Positions 1 to 8,469 of a stretch of 64,000 bases of DNA are shown here, piece after piece. The stretch is taken from positions 1-64,000 of the IMG/VR virus record IMGVR_UViG_3300020185_000033. The stretch is one strand, 5' to 3'. Numbering within the stretch: the first letter of the stretch is position 1; each line of letters opens with the position of its first letter. The position numbers and the translations under genes were made by a program. Below the pieces are notes generated by a model. It did no database searches, was not told the origin of the DNA, and saw nothing but the letters and a program-made list of their open reading frames with translations. Source of the stretch: a virus.

Positions 1-543
1 TGCTGTGATGTTTGAGTACTCAGCTATATAGTTGTTCCGGTTTAATCTACCTATAATGCTTGATCCCACACCTATATGACAGCCCTCACCAACTGTATAG
101 AATGCTATGTATGTGTTAGGTGCTATCACACAATAGTCTTCGACTCTCACAGCATGACTGAACACACATCCATATAACAAACAATGGGAACCTATGTGAT
201 TATTACTGTCCAGTATGCTGTTCTGCATCATGATAAGTGTGTTAACTCCTATCTGATTTATGTCATAAAAAGGAAAACTGCATGAACGATCCACTATGCT
301 GAACCAATTATCAGTGTTTAGATTGTTTACCAAATGTATTTTTAAATCCAATCCGCTTAAAGCACAAAAGAATTGACGTGACTTTGCCCATTCCGGAGGT
401 TGTGCTAGTGCATATTCAACGCTCACCAGCTCTGCATCTACACCATTCGCATTAAAATGTCGGTGTAGTTCTCGATTAATGTTGCCTTTGTTGCCTATAA
501 AACAACATCTTAATCCTCTGTCATGTATAATATCAAACTGCAT
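1..543 (-). CDS. NeuD-like left-handed beta-helix acyltransferase (partial, runs off left edge)
   Basis: The frame is open from an ATG at 543 to the window edge, giving 181 visible residues. The N-terminal part (IIHDRGLRCCFIGNKG) resembles the small nucleotide-binding-like domain of NeuD/PglD-type sugar O- or N-acetyltransferases. From about residue 110 on there are imperfect hexapeptide-type turns (IGVNTLI, ILDSNNHIGSHCLLYGC, VIAPNTYIAFYTVGEGCHIG), as in left-handed beta-helix acyltransferases. Such enzymes move an acetyl group from acetyl-CoA to a sugar. The gene follows the 165-aa gene by 6 nt and continues the same transcription unit. It lies in a block with sugar-modifying genes, which fits surface-glycan decoration. 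The C-terminus is outside the window, so the catalytic histidine and exact family cannot be confirmed. Confidence 0.65.
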   Translation of the reverse strand, partial: MQFDIIHDRGLRCCFIGNKGNINRELHRHFNANGVDAELVSVEYALAQPPEWAKSRQFFCALSGLDLKIHLVNNLNTDNWFSIVDRSCSFPFYDINQIGVNTLIMMQNSILDSNNHIGSHCLLYGCVFSHAVRVEDYCVIAPNTYIAFYTVGEGCHIGVGSSIIGRLNRNNYIAEYSNITA

Positions 544-549
544 TACTGT

Positions 550-1047
550 TTACCAAGTGTGTTGCCAATGTCTAACTGACTCTGCCCAATCTAAATGTGC
601 ATTAACAGCCAAGTACACTGCTGGAGTATGTGAATGAATGTTGCTCAAATGGAATGGATGGTGACTGCTCAGTATAAAAGTCTCCCCAAGCGCCACAGTT
701 TTGCTGTGATACTCATTGTTTCTAGGATCTGTGTAGCCTAACTGACTGGGTTCTTTACCCAAGTATAACAATAACATTGCTTTACGTTCACTGTTTGATG
801 CAAATGAATGCTTGTGACTCTCTCCACCTGCACTGATTGTGAACACGTTCATGCTCATACCACTACGCAATCTCAAGTCTTTAATAGCTTTGGAACCAAA
901 TGCATACATCAAGTCTCCTGGTACACTATGGCTTGTGGTGTGTATGTTCATGTGATTGGGTGGTTCAGGTGCTAGTGAATGTGTATGTTTCTCCACTGCT
1001 GTGCTTATGCTGTTAGCAATTCGTTTGCCTATCATTAATGGTGTCAT
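550..1047 (-). CDS. Hypothetical protein, histidine-rich, possibly cupin-like
   Basis: 165 aa and not recognised with confidence. It is rich in histidine and has beta-strand-like stretches: GGESHKHS near residue 75, then LGETFILSSHHPFHLS and HSHTPAVYLAV near 120-145. This pattern is reminiscent of cupin or JmjC-type metal-binding folds, but I cannot assign a clear motif. The ATG at 1047 overlaps the stop of the upstream methyltransferase gene by 4 nt (ATGA), so the two are probably translationally coupled. The C-terminal residues end six bases before the start of the NeuD-like gene. A role in the same modification pathway is inferred only from context. Confidence 0.6.
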   Translation of the reverse strand: MTPLMIGKRIANSISTAVEKHTHSLAPEPPNHMNIHTTSHSVPGDLMYAFGSKAIKDLRLRSGMSMNVFTISAGGESHKHSFASNSERKAMLLLYLGKEPSQLGYTDPRNNEYHSKTVALGETFILSSHHPFHLSNIHSHTPAVYLAVNAHLDWAESVRHWQHTW

Positions 1048-1736
1048 CGTTGTTTGTATCCTATCTGCATGAAGCGTGTGTACGCAGGTGTAATCATTTC
1101 TCCCACGTATGAGCTTCTACGAACGTCTAGTGGGTATTTTCTTTGTACGTCTGCAATACTGCTACAGGTATTTATATGCCCGTCATAGTCCTCACTGTTA
1201 TTTGTTTGCATCACTATTAACTGATCCTTTGCAACAGTGTCAAACCAATCCTGGTTCATATGCTCACAACTGGTGTTAATGATAATGTCTGGCTTAACAG
1301 TTATAAGTTCTCCACTAGTTTCAAACTGCATGTTACCACAGTCTAATTGACTTACATCTGCTACTACACCTTTATATCGCCAACCGTCTTGCACATACTT
1401 TTGATTAAGTTTCTCTGACTTAGTGATAGCATCAGCATCCATGTCAAAGCCATATACTCTTTGCGGTTCAATAACATGTATTAAAGGTTCCACCAGTGTG
1501 CCAATCCAACTGCCCAATATAGCAACAGTACAACTTCGATCAGGGTGTACAGCATTTAACTGTTCCAGTAACCAATTCTTTGACGCCAACTGCCCTTTGC
1601 TAAACGCATGTGCAGGATAGTAATTGCGATGCTGTATCACATGTTCGAAGTAACTGGGTGCTGGTATATAAAAGCCGTTGTCAATGTACTCGCTTACAGC
1701 CTCCCATGTGTCCAGTTGTATTGTTTCCAGTTTCAC
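1044..1736 (-). CDS. Class I SAM-dependent methyltransferase-like protein
   Basis: 230 aa starting with GTG at 1736. Residues 71-81 (VAILGSWIGTL) look like motif I of the Rossmann methyltransferase fold, which binds S-adenosylmethionine. The acidic residues in VYGFDMD (about 95-100) fit the ribose-binding end of strand 2. INTSCEHM near 155-162 is the equivalent of motif IV. The substrate is not evident. Its start overlaps the stop of a 37-codon gene (GTGA), and its stop overlaps the next gene (ATGA), so it sits inside a coupled operon. With metK and eight radical SAM genes in the same window, it is another SAM consumer. The fold assignment is fairly secure; the target (sugar, protein or small molecule) is unknown. 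Confidence 0.7.
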   Translation of the reverse strand: MKLETIQLDTWEAVSEYIDNGFYIPAPSYFEHVIQHRNYYPAHAFSKGQLASKNWLLEQLNAVHPDRSCTVAILGSWIGTLVEPLIHVIEPQRVYGFDMDADAITKSEKLNQKYVQDGWRYKGVVADVSQLDCGNMQFETSGELITVKPDIIINTSCEHMNQDWFDTVAKDQLIVMQTNNSEDYDGHINTCSSIADVQRKYPLDVRRSSYVGEMITPAYTRFMQIGYKQR

Positions 1737-1846
1737 TTCTTTTGTCTCTCTATTAGTTCTAACACATAACTCAGTTCACCCACACATTTATCTATCACCA
1801 TGTGAGCAACTTCGTTATCGTTCTTGGCACGTTCTTCACATAACAT
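1733..1846 (-). CDS. Small hypothetical protein (37 aa)
   Basis: ATG at 1846, two bases after the stop of the 1524-aa repeat gene, running to TGA at 1733-1735 where it overlaps the GTG of the methyltransferase gene. The product is charged and probably helical (ends ELSYVLELIERQKK). It exactly fills the gap between its neighbours, and both junctions have the coupled architecture seen elsewhere in this genome; that is the main support. No family is recognised. Confidence 0.5.
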   Translation of the reverse strand: MLCEERAKNDNEVAHMVIDKCVGELSYVLELIERQKK

Positions 1847-1848
1847 AT

Positions 1849-4800
1849 CTATTCTAACTCTGATGTATTTCTCAACTTTGTCCATTCTGCTCCCAACCAT
1901 TCGTAATCGTTAATCTTGTTTAATTGTTCAGCATTGTCCTTGTGCTTGATAGCAAACTGTTTTCCTTGTTCCGCACCTGCTTTTGCTTCACTTCTAAAGT
2001 ATGCATCAGGTACAGGATGTAACCAACTTTCCAGTCTACGCTGTGCATCAGGATCACGTTCCCTACTCAATGTTAACTTAACAGATTCTCTAAATGCACT
2101 ACGCCATGTACTCTCTGCATCTACATTAAAGTTTGTTACACAACTAATCTGTGGCATTGATTTAAATCTATTACTTAACCCTGTGGTAAAGTCTAAACCC
2201 CAACTGGTTGCACCACGCACTTGTTCTGTGTTAAACAGTTTAACTCCACCGTAACCGTACTCTTCACCCGTTACAGGATTCTTACTTGCCCACACATGTA
2301 CCACATCTTGGTCATACACATCTGGTATGTAATCAAAATTAAAGTCATCATGTACTAGTGCATCAGCATCAACTACCCAAAACAGTTTAGTGTCGGCTTG
2401 TTCTGCACAGTGCTTGTGTGCATTAAAGATACCTTTTAAACCCCTTACATGTTTTACTGTTAGTCCTTTACGTTCGATTGCTTGTATGTGTTGCTCAACA
2501 ACATCTATATCTTCTTTGTAACTGAGCATAAACACGTTGTAAGGTTTAATCTCACTTGCTGGCTGTTTAACATACTGTAACTTACCTGCATCAAGTTTAT
2601 TCAAACGTATCTTATCTGATGTTACTTCTTTCATAACATTAGTTACAGGATTGGGCCAAAGTCTAACTCCACCATAACTCTGTGTTAAACCTGTTGTTGG
2701 ATTAAGTCTTTGCCACACATGTGCTTTACGCACACTGTCTAGTTGAGGTGTATATGAGAATACAAACTGTTCTAGTTCTTGTACGTCATCATCTATTGTA
2801 AAGAACCAATCTTCATTCTCTGATTGTATACTGTCCATGTGTTGTTTAAGTGTACCACTTATCACAAGTTCTTTAAACATGTATTGCTTCCAATGTGTAG
2901 GAACTGTTGCTATTGTGTAAACTTTCTTTAACTTGCTGAAACTGTTATTAACAATCTGTTTAATGCTGTACTGCTTGTCGTCAAACGTGCCTTTGGGTAC
3001 TAGTCGCACACTTCTAAAGTCTTGGTTAGTGTCTTGGAACACATGCACAATATCTTCTTCCCACTTAGTAGGTATAAAGTCGTAGTTCCAATTAGTTGCT
3101 AATGTGATATAAGGATCCATTACCCAATACATAGCACTGTCACATCTAGTATCAAAGTCTGCAAGTTGTTCTAGTATATCCATCTCTCCGTCTAACCAGT
3201 ACTTAGGATATTCTTTTTGCTCTCCAGCCACAGCATCTAGAATAAACTGATCCGGGATACTACAAGTTAACACCTGCTCATCGCTTAACACACTTGCATC
3301 ATAACATGTGGGCCACAATCTAAGTCCGCCATGTCCAATAACTAAACCTTCTGAGTCTGTTCTCTTCCACACATGTACTATGTTGCTGTTATCAGTGTGT
3401 GGTATAATACTCTGAGCAATGATATCTGCATCTAGTTCTATGTCAGGATCAACTGTCCACACATAGCCTACGCCTTTGTGTTTGTTTAAAATTGATTGTA
3501 CTTCTTTACTAGTAAGGTCGTGCAATTGCTCTACGGGCCAAACAGGGTCTTTACTTGCTATGCCAGTCATTTCTTTTAAACTAGGATAACTGTTATCCTT
3601 AACCTCTTGTTGCTTGTAAGTGCCTTTAGGCATTAACTTAACGCCACTGTTCTTACTGTTACCTTTGTGTTGCCATATGTGTACAACTTGACCTTCCCAT
3701 CTGTTAGGTACATAATCAAATGTCCAATCGTCCATTAGTTCAACATGCGGGTCAACTACCCAGAACATATTACTTTTACAATTGTTACTGAATTGATTTA
3801 TTTGTTCTAGTAAACTGCTATCGCTATCCAAGTAACAAACAGCATACTCTTTATGTTCTCCTGCTACAGCATCTATAATTAATTGTTCGGGTATACTACT
3901 TGTTAGTACTTGTTCATCAGTTAGTTTGCTTGTATCATATGTAGTAGGCCACAGTCTTAACCCACCTGCTCCCACAGATGTTTTCCAAACATGTACATTG
4001 CTAATAAACTTTTCGTGCGGTATAATACTTTGTGTTATAATGTCGTTGTCTTGTTCTACATCGGGATCAACTGTCCAAACATAATGTGAATCACTGTGCT
4101 TGTCTAGTATTGCTTGTACACCTGCAACAGTTACTTCTGTTAACTGCTCACAAGGCCATACTGGTTCTTTACTTGCTACCTTAGGCATTTGTTTTAGTCT
4201 ATCGAACTTGTTCTCTATAATTTGTTCTGCACTAGTGTACTTTATATTAGTAGGTAATAGTCTAACACCTGTTTCTCTACTACTACCGTTGTGTTCCCAT
4301 ATATGAACAACGTCTTTATCATACTGTGTAGGGTAATAACTAAAGTCAAAGTCATCTTCTACTTCAACTAAACTGTCAACTACCCACATCATACTAGTGC
4401 TAGTATTACCTGCTAGATTCTCATAGACGCCGTCTAAGCCACGTTCGATGTCTTCTGGCTGTATGTGGTACACTGGAAATTCTTGTTGCGTACAAGCAGG
4501 TTCTCGTATGTATTTAGGTCTACCTTTCTTTTCATCTTTGTGTCTTAAACTAACACCGCCATAGTCGTATTGCTTGTTGGTGATTGGATTAAGTTTCTGC
4601 CATACATGTTGCTTGCCTTCGTCAAACACATTAGGTTGGAAGTTAAAGTCAAATGTTTCTAACACTGTAACGTCTTTGTCTATTACCCAGAACCAATTGA
4701 AACTACTTTCGGCAAGTCCTTGTGCATATGAATCAAACTGTTCAAACTGTATGTCCATTACAACAGGACTAAAGTCGTGTTCTTTTATTTCACCATTCCA

Positions 4801-6423
4801 GTCTGCAGGCATCCAACGTAAAAACCCATTGGCAAATACATGTTGTGTGTTCTTTTCAAACACACTGGGTTGCCACGGTATGCTACTAATAGCATCTTCA
4901 AATGCTGTAGGTACTATCCAACTATCTTCAGCAAGTGATTCAGCTGATGCATCAGTAAATCTGATGGGGTATGTCTTACCACCGACTGGGCTTTGCTCGT
5001 TGTATTTGGTATCGCCACTCCCATTGACTGGAACAAGTTTGATACCTCCTGCTCTGTTGTCGCTGATATTTGTAATTGCTCTTGGGTATTTGTGTTCCAA
5101 GTCATTCGGAAACTTGAATACTTGTATACACTTTTGGTCATGTCGTTGTGGTACATATTTAAAATCCTCGTTTATTTGATGTTCGCTGTCTACAAGCCAA
5201 AACATTTTAGTTCTGCTTTTCCTTGCAGGTGTTTCGTAATCGTTAATGTCGTCTGCATAAAATATATCATAACGTACTGGGCATATATCTTCTTGATGCT
5301 TATGCTTTGTCATGTCAAAGTCTTTGTGTACTAAACGCACACCTCCACATCTGTTATCCCATGCGTCTGTGCAGTCTAACGGATAACGTTCTTCTAAGTG
5401 TCCTGGTATCTTAAACACATGAATGTATTCACGCTCATGTACACTAGGCACGAATAATAGTTTACCATTGAATGTGTAATCTCTATCCACAATCCAAAAC
5501 CAATCAGTCTTACTACGCTCTGCATACTCACTGTATGTTTCTGCTGTAAACTCGTCATCGTCGATATAAAATACATCATACGCTTCGTCTTCTATAGGAC
5601 ATGCTTTGTGTATTTTTATTTCTGCATCTTTAAATTGCTTTGGTACTAAACTAATACCACCCATTGCTTCTGGGTACTTCTCTTGTAATTGGTAAGGCAT
5701 CTTAAACACATGAATCATTTCTGCTTCAAATGGATTAGGTACCCAATCGAAAGTGTGTAAGTTAGTTTTGTATTGTACATCTACTACCCATACATAGTCA
5801 TGATTGTATGTATTACGTTGTGCATACGCTGTAGGTGTCTTTGTAAACAACACAGGATAGTCTGCTTTAGTATCTAAGAACTTGTGATACTTTGTATCTG
5901 CTTGTTTCCAATCGCGTGGATATAACTTAACACCGCCTTCCTGTTTAGGATACTTGTGTTCTAGTTGTCCACGCAAATGAAAACTGTGAATAAAGTTAGG
6001 CTCGAAGTTCCCTGGTGCCCAATCTATATCTTCCCCTAAGATGTATTCACTGTCTATACACCAAACGTGAGTACTGTTAGGATTATGTTCAAAGTAGTTC
6101 CCTGGTGCTTCCTCAAACAACATATCAAAGTATTTCTTACATACCACTTTGTTATGCCATACAGTTTCTTTATTTTCACGTTTGGGTAATAAACTCACCC
6201 CTCCATAATTTTCGCTGTTCCATTTCCATACATGCTGATATTTCTCTGTGTGGGTATCAGGCTTAAAGTCAAATATTTCCCAATCGGTTATCTTTGTATT
6301 AGTATCTACTAGCCAATACATTTTTGTATTAGGCTGTATACTTGTAACCGTGTCTATTTGTTTTGCAAATGGCAATCTTTCTTTTAGTGTGTCGTTGTCA
6401 CCAATGTAAAAAATATCGTACAT
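1849..6423 (-). CDS. Giant repeat protein with about 14 glycosyltransferase-like modules
   Basis: 1524 aa built almost entirely from a module of about 100 residues: aromatic-x-W-x-V-D, a short acidic segment, a hydrophobic/aromatic-P stretch, VHVW or VHIW, then (Y)GGV-x-L-x-P. W-x-[VI]-D-like motifs occur near residues 37, 121, 212, 310, 409, 579, 680, 783, 888, 989, 1100, 1207 and 1349. A degenerate copy (SWIVP) lies near 502. The last module (about 1290-1524) is the fullest, with NAHKHCAEQADTKLFWVVD and an AFRESVK-type C-terminal part, and is homologous to the whole 332-aa protein at 28971-29969. The VDxD-like acidic motif suggests a GT-A-type nucleotide-sugar site or a binding module derived from one. 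Its ATG overlaps the upstream stop by 1 nt (TGATG). Enzyme versus adhesive/scaffold role is unresolved. Confidence 0.7.
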   Translation of the reverse strand: MYDIFYIGDNDTLKERLPFAKQIDTVTSIQPNTKMYWLVDTNTKITDWEIFDFKPDTHTEKYQHVWKWNSENYGGVSLLPKRENKETVWHNKVVCKKYFDMLFEEAPGNYFEHNPNSTHVWCIDSEYILGEDIDWAPGNFEPNFIHSFHLRGQLEHKYPKQEGGVKLYPRDWKQADTKYHKFLDTKADYPVLFTKTPTAYAQRNTYNHDYVWVVDVQYKTNLHTFDWVPNPFEAEMIHVFKMPYQLQEKYPEAMGGISLVPKQFKDAEIKIHKACPIEDEAYDVFYIDDDEFTAETYSEYAERSKTDWFWIVDRDYTFNGKLLFVPSVHEREYIHVFKIPGHLEERYPLDCTDAWDNRCGGVRLVHKDFDMTKHKHQEDICPVRYDIFYADDINDYETPARKSRTKMFWLVDSEHQINEDFKYVPQRHDQKCIQVFKFPNDLEHKYPRAITNISDNRAGGIKLVPVNGSGDTKYNEQSPVGGKTYPIRFTDASAESLAEDSWIVPTAFEDAISSIPWQPSVFEKNTQHVFANGFLRWMPADWNGEIKEHDFSPVVMDIQFEQFDSYAQGLAESSFNWFWVIDKDVTVLETFDFNFQPNVFDEGKQHVWQKLNPITNKQYDYGGVSLRHKDEKKGRPKYIREPACTQQEFPVYHIQPEDIERGLDGVYENLAGNTSTSMMWVVDSLVEVEDDFDFSYYPTQYDKDVVHIWEHNGSSRETGVRLLPTNIKYTSAEQIIENKFDRLKQMPKVASKEPVWPCEQLTEVTVAGVQAILDKHSDSHYVWTVDPDVEQDNDIITQSIIPHEKFISNVHVWKTSVGAGGLRLWPTTYDTSKLTDEQVLTSSIPEQLIIDAVAGEHKEYAVCYLDSDSSLLEQINQFSNNCKSNMFWVVDPHVELMDDWTFDYVPNRWEGQVVHIWQHKGNSKNSGVKLMPKGTYKQQEVKDNSYPSLKEMTGIASKDPVWPVEQLHDLTSKEVQSILNKHKGVGYVWTVDPDIELDADIIAQSIIPHTDNSNIVHVWKRTDSEGLVIGHGGLRLWPTCYDASVLSDEQVLTCSIPDQFILDAVAGEQKEYPKYWLDGEMDILEQLADFDTRCDSAMYWVMDPYITLATNWNYDFIPTKWEEDIVHVFQDTNQDFRSVRLVPKGTFDDKQYSIKQIVNNSFSKLKKVYTIATVPTHWKQYMFKELVISGTLKQHMDSIQSENEDWFFTIDDDVQELEQFVFSYTPQLDSVRKAHVWQRLNPTTGLTQSYGGVRLWPNPVTNVMKEVTSDKIRLNKLDAGKLQYVKQPASEIKPYNVFMLSYKEDIDVVEQHIQAIERKGLTVKHVRGLKGIFNAHKHCAEQADTKLFWVVDADALVHDDFNFDYIPDVYDQDVVHVWASKNPVTGEEYGYGGVKLFNTEQVRGATSWGLDFTTGLSNRFKSMPQISCVTNFNVDAESTWRSAFRESVKLTLSRERDPDAQRRLESWLHPVPDAYFRSEAKAGAEQGKQFAIKHKDNAEQLNKINDYEWLGAEWTKLRNTSELE
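2224..6336 (-). repeat. Array of about 14 protein-coding repeats (W-x-V-D / VHVW / GGV-x-L-x-P)
   Basis: Coding repeats of roughly 300 bp inside the 1524-aa gene. Spacing between W-x-V-D motifs is about 84-111 residues in most of the array and about 142 before the last copy. Residues of about 650-1180 show a higher-order two-module unit of about 209 residues. For example VWTVDPDVE...IITQSIIPHE (about 783-803) recurs as VWTVDPDIE...IIAQSIIPHT (about 988-1010), and DEQVLTSSIPEQ recurs as DEQVLTCSIPDQ. This indicates tandem duplication within the gene. Confidence 0.8.
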
Positions 6424-6704
6424 CAGCCCTTACCTTTTATTAATGTATCTAGTTGTGTGCTGGTTAACGTTATAGGAGTAGCATTAAACAGTTCGCGTTC
6501 CATCCTGCGATCCATGTTGCCCCATGTGAGTTGTACAGAACTCCATTCACAATCGTCCTTATGGAATCTAGCATCAATACCACACACATGACATCTGCCT
6601 TTCATCTTCCACATCATTCTTTCTTCATCGGATAATGATTCATCGTGCAACCACGGTTCGCGTGATATTTTTAGAATTTCCTCTCTGCTAATCGTCTTTG
6701 ACAT
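6423..6704 (-). CDS. Small protein with possible zinc-binding Cys cluster
   Basis: 93 aa when started at the ATG at 6704 (MSKTISREEI), which lies within the end of the carbamoyltransferase gene (17-nt overlap) and has AAGG about nine bases upstream. A longer frame exists, but its extra N-terminus is out of frame with any sensible signal. Residues 36-52 contain CHVCGIDARFHKDDC, a C-x2-C plus distal H/C pattern compatible with a small zinc ribbon or treble clef. The rest is polar and helical. Its stop overlaps the start of the repeat gene by one base. Function unknown; perhaps a regulator or partner of its neighbours. Confidence 0.6.
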   Translation of the reverse strand: MSKTISREEILKISREPWLHDESLSDEERMMWKMKGRCHVCGIDARFHKDDCEWSSVQLTWGNMDRRMERELFNATPITLTSTQLDTLIKGKG

Positions 6705-8256
6705 GAACGGGGACCTTGTAGTGTGTGGCAAATTCTTCTGCCTCTTTGGCTGTGTTAACAATAGGTTGTCCTTTAATATTTAAACTTGTATTAAGAACAA
6801 CTGGGCATCCTGTCTCGGCATACCATTGTCGCATAGCATGATATAGTTCTGGATGATTCCGTCTGTTTACTGTTTGCACTCTGCTTGTACCATCCCCATG
6901 TACAACCGCAGGTATTACGTCTGGCTTCTTACACTTGGCAACGAATTGCATGTAAGGCGAATCTATCTTGCCGCCAGGCATCTCAAACCAATCACTAGCA
7001 TGTTCTTCTAACACGATAGGAGCAAAAGGTCTGAACTGCTGTCTACGTTTAATCTCATTTACTTTATCCTTAATAGTGTCCCCTCTAGGATCAGCAAATA
7101 AACTTCTGTTTCCGAATGCTCTCGGTCCATACTCTGCAGGACCATTTGCAACTCCAAATATCTCTCCCTTGCGTAGACTTGCAAGGAACTTTTCTTTAGG
7201 CCAATCACCGTTAATGGTGTATCCCAAGAAAGGTGTTTTCCAATTAACACGTTTACCGGTTTTGTTATAATAAAATAGTGCCGCGGCTCCTAAACTGGAG
7301 CCAGCGTCACCTGGGTTAGGCATGATGTGTACGTTCTGATAGAGGTCATATAGTCTACTGTTGGCTACACAATTTAATGCACACCCTCCCATAAAAACTA
7401 AGTTGTTACTTTTAGTATATTCTTTGGCTAATTTTGCGTATGCCATAATACGTTGCTCACAAACTACTTGGGCACTTGCGGCTAAGTCAAACTGTATCTG
7501 CTCGTCTGATAGTGCCTCTTTGCTCACAAAACTTTCAGGTAAGCCTTTGCTCATGTCAATAGTCTGTAGTGCTGTTGACAAATTGCCTGTTATTTGACCA
7601 TTCCGTGTTTCACTTATTTCGCTTATGAATAATTCTTTGTTCATTTTTTCTACATACACAGGATTGCCGTAAGCCGCCATACCCATCAATATGTATTCAT
7701 CTTCCATAGGCTTTAATCCTACAGCACCTGTAATAGCACTATAAAACAAACCTAAACTATTTGGAAACTTAACTTCGTGCATTAAGTCTAGTCTAGTTGA
7801 TCCGCCTCTTTGTGTTTCCCATCTATAAATTGTTGCAGTCTGATATTCACCGATAGCATCAATTGTCATAATAGCACAATCGTCAAAGTTACTAGTTAGC
7901 ACTCCTGCCGCGGCATGACTCTCATGATGTAAACAGTTAGTAACAGGAATACCTTTTAGTTGTGGATAATACTTCGCTATCCACTCTTCAGCAGTAGGTT
8001 CAGTAAACGCCGACTTAATACTAGACCATGTCATTTGTTTTAGTTTACGCTTCTGTTTTAGTTTACTGCTTTCGTGTAAAACAACAACATCGGGTAGCCC
8101 ATGCTTGAGAGTATCCTTCATAAGTTTTTGATTTATGTAGGCATCGTTTTTTATTCTGCTGTATCGTTCAGCATGTCCGGCGAATAATATATCGCCATCT
8201 TCTATAACGCAAGTACTTGCGTCATGATACATACTGCTAATTCCTAATATTCTCAT
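6688..8256 (-). CDS. Carbamoyltransferase, NodU/CmcH/TobZ family
   Basis: 522 aa, near full length for the family. The N-terminal YrdC/Kae1-like domain starts MRILGISSMYHDAS and has the metal-binding LHHESHAAAG motif (about 109-118). The C-terminal region holds the family hallmark GPAEYGPRAFGNRSLFADPR (about 373-392). These enzymes transfer a carbamoyl group from carbamoyl phosphate, through carbamoyl adenylate, to a hydroxyl on sugars or secondary metabolites. The start overlaps the stop of the acidic 71-aa gene by 4 nt (ATGA). Family members occur in several marine T4-like phages. Here the surrounding glycosyltransferases, NeuD-like acyltransferase and SGNH-like esterase point to decoration of a glycan, but the acceptor is inferred, not shown. 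Confidence 0.93.
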   Translation of the reverse strand: MRILGISSMYHDASTCVIEDGDILFAGHAERYSRIKNDAYINQKLMKDTLKHGLPDVVVLHESSKLKQKRKLKQMTWSSIKSAFTEPTAEEWIAKYYPQLKGIPVTNCLHHESHAAAGVLTSNFDDCAIMTIDAIGEYQTATIYRWETQRGGSTRLDLMHEVKFPNSLGLFYSAITGAVGLKPMEDEYILMGMAAYGNPVYVEKMNKELFISEISETRNGQITGNLSTALQTIDMSKGLPESFVSKEALSDEQIQFDLAASAQVVCEQRIMAYAKLAKEYTKSNNLVFMGGCALNCVANSRLYDLYQNVHIMPNPGDAGSSLGAAALFYYNKTGKRVNWKTPFLGYTINGDWPKEKFLASLRKGEIFGVANGPAEYGPRAFGNRSLFADPRGDTIKDKVNEIKRRQQFRPFAPIVLEEHASDWFEMPGGKIDSPYMQFVAKCKKPDVIPAVVHGDGTSRVQTVNRRNHPELYHAMRQWYAETGCPVVLNTSLNIKGQPIVNTAKEAEEFATHYKVPVHVKDD

Positions 8257-8468
8257 CTATATATAAATGGATCATTCTTCCTGATATTATCAAGTTTCTT
8301 CTTTAACATTTCTTCTTCCTCTTCTGAAAGTTCAATGTCATCTAGATCCAAGTCCTGTTCTGTGTTTTTAGGTTTGTCTTCTGTCTTTGGTATAGGATTA
8401 CCGTACAAGTCACCTTGGTCTATAACCTTAGTTGTCTTACCTAATCCATTCATTTCATCTTCGCTCAT
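8253..8468 (-). CDS. Small acidic hypothetical protein
   Basis: 71 aa and strongly acidic in the second half (DLDLDDIELSEEEEEMLKKK), ending NDPFIYR. It is predicted to be disordered then helical. AGGA precedes its ATG. Its stop overlaps the carbamoyltransferase start, and it begins one base after the SGNH-like gene ends. No family is recognised. Position and size would fit an adaptor or a protein-protein tether, but this is speculation. Confidence 0.6.
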   Translation of the reverse strand: MSEDEMNGLGKTTKVIDQGDLYGNPIPKTEDKPKNTEQDLDLDDIELSEEEEEMLKKKLDNIRKNDPFIYR

Positions 8469-8469
8469 T

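Noticed and set aside
4914-4925. SWIVP near residue 502 of the repeat protein as an intact module
   Set aside because: The acidic residue after the W-x-V motif is replaced by proline, so I counted it only as a degenerate copy.
4574-5179. Plus-strand frame of 201 codons inside the repeat gene
   Set aside because: Antisense to well-conserved repeat modules; Ser/Cys-rich low-complexity product typical of a shadow frame.
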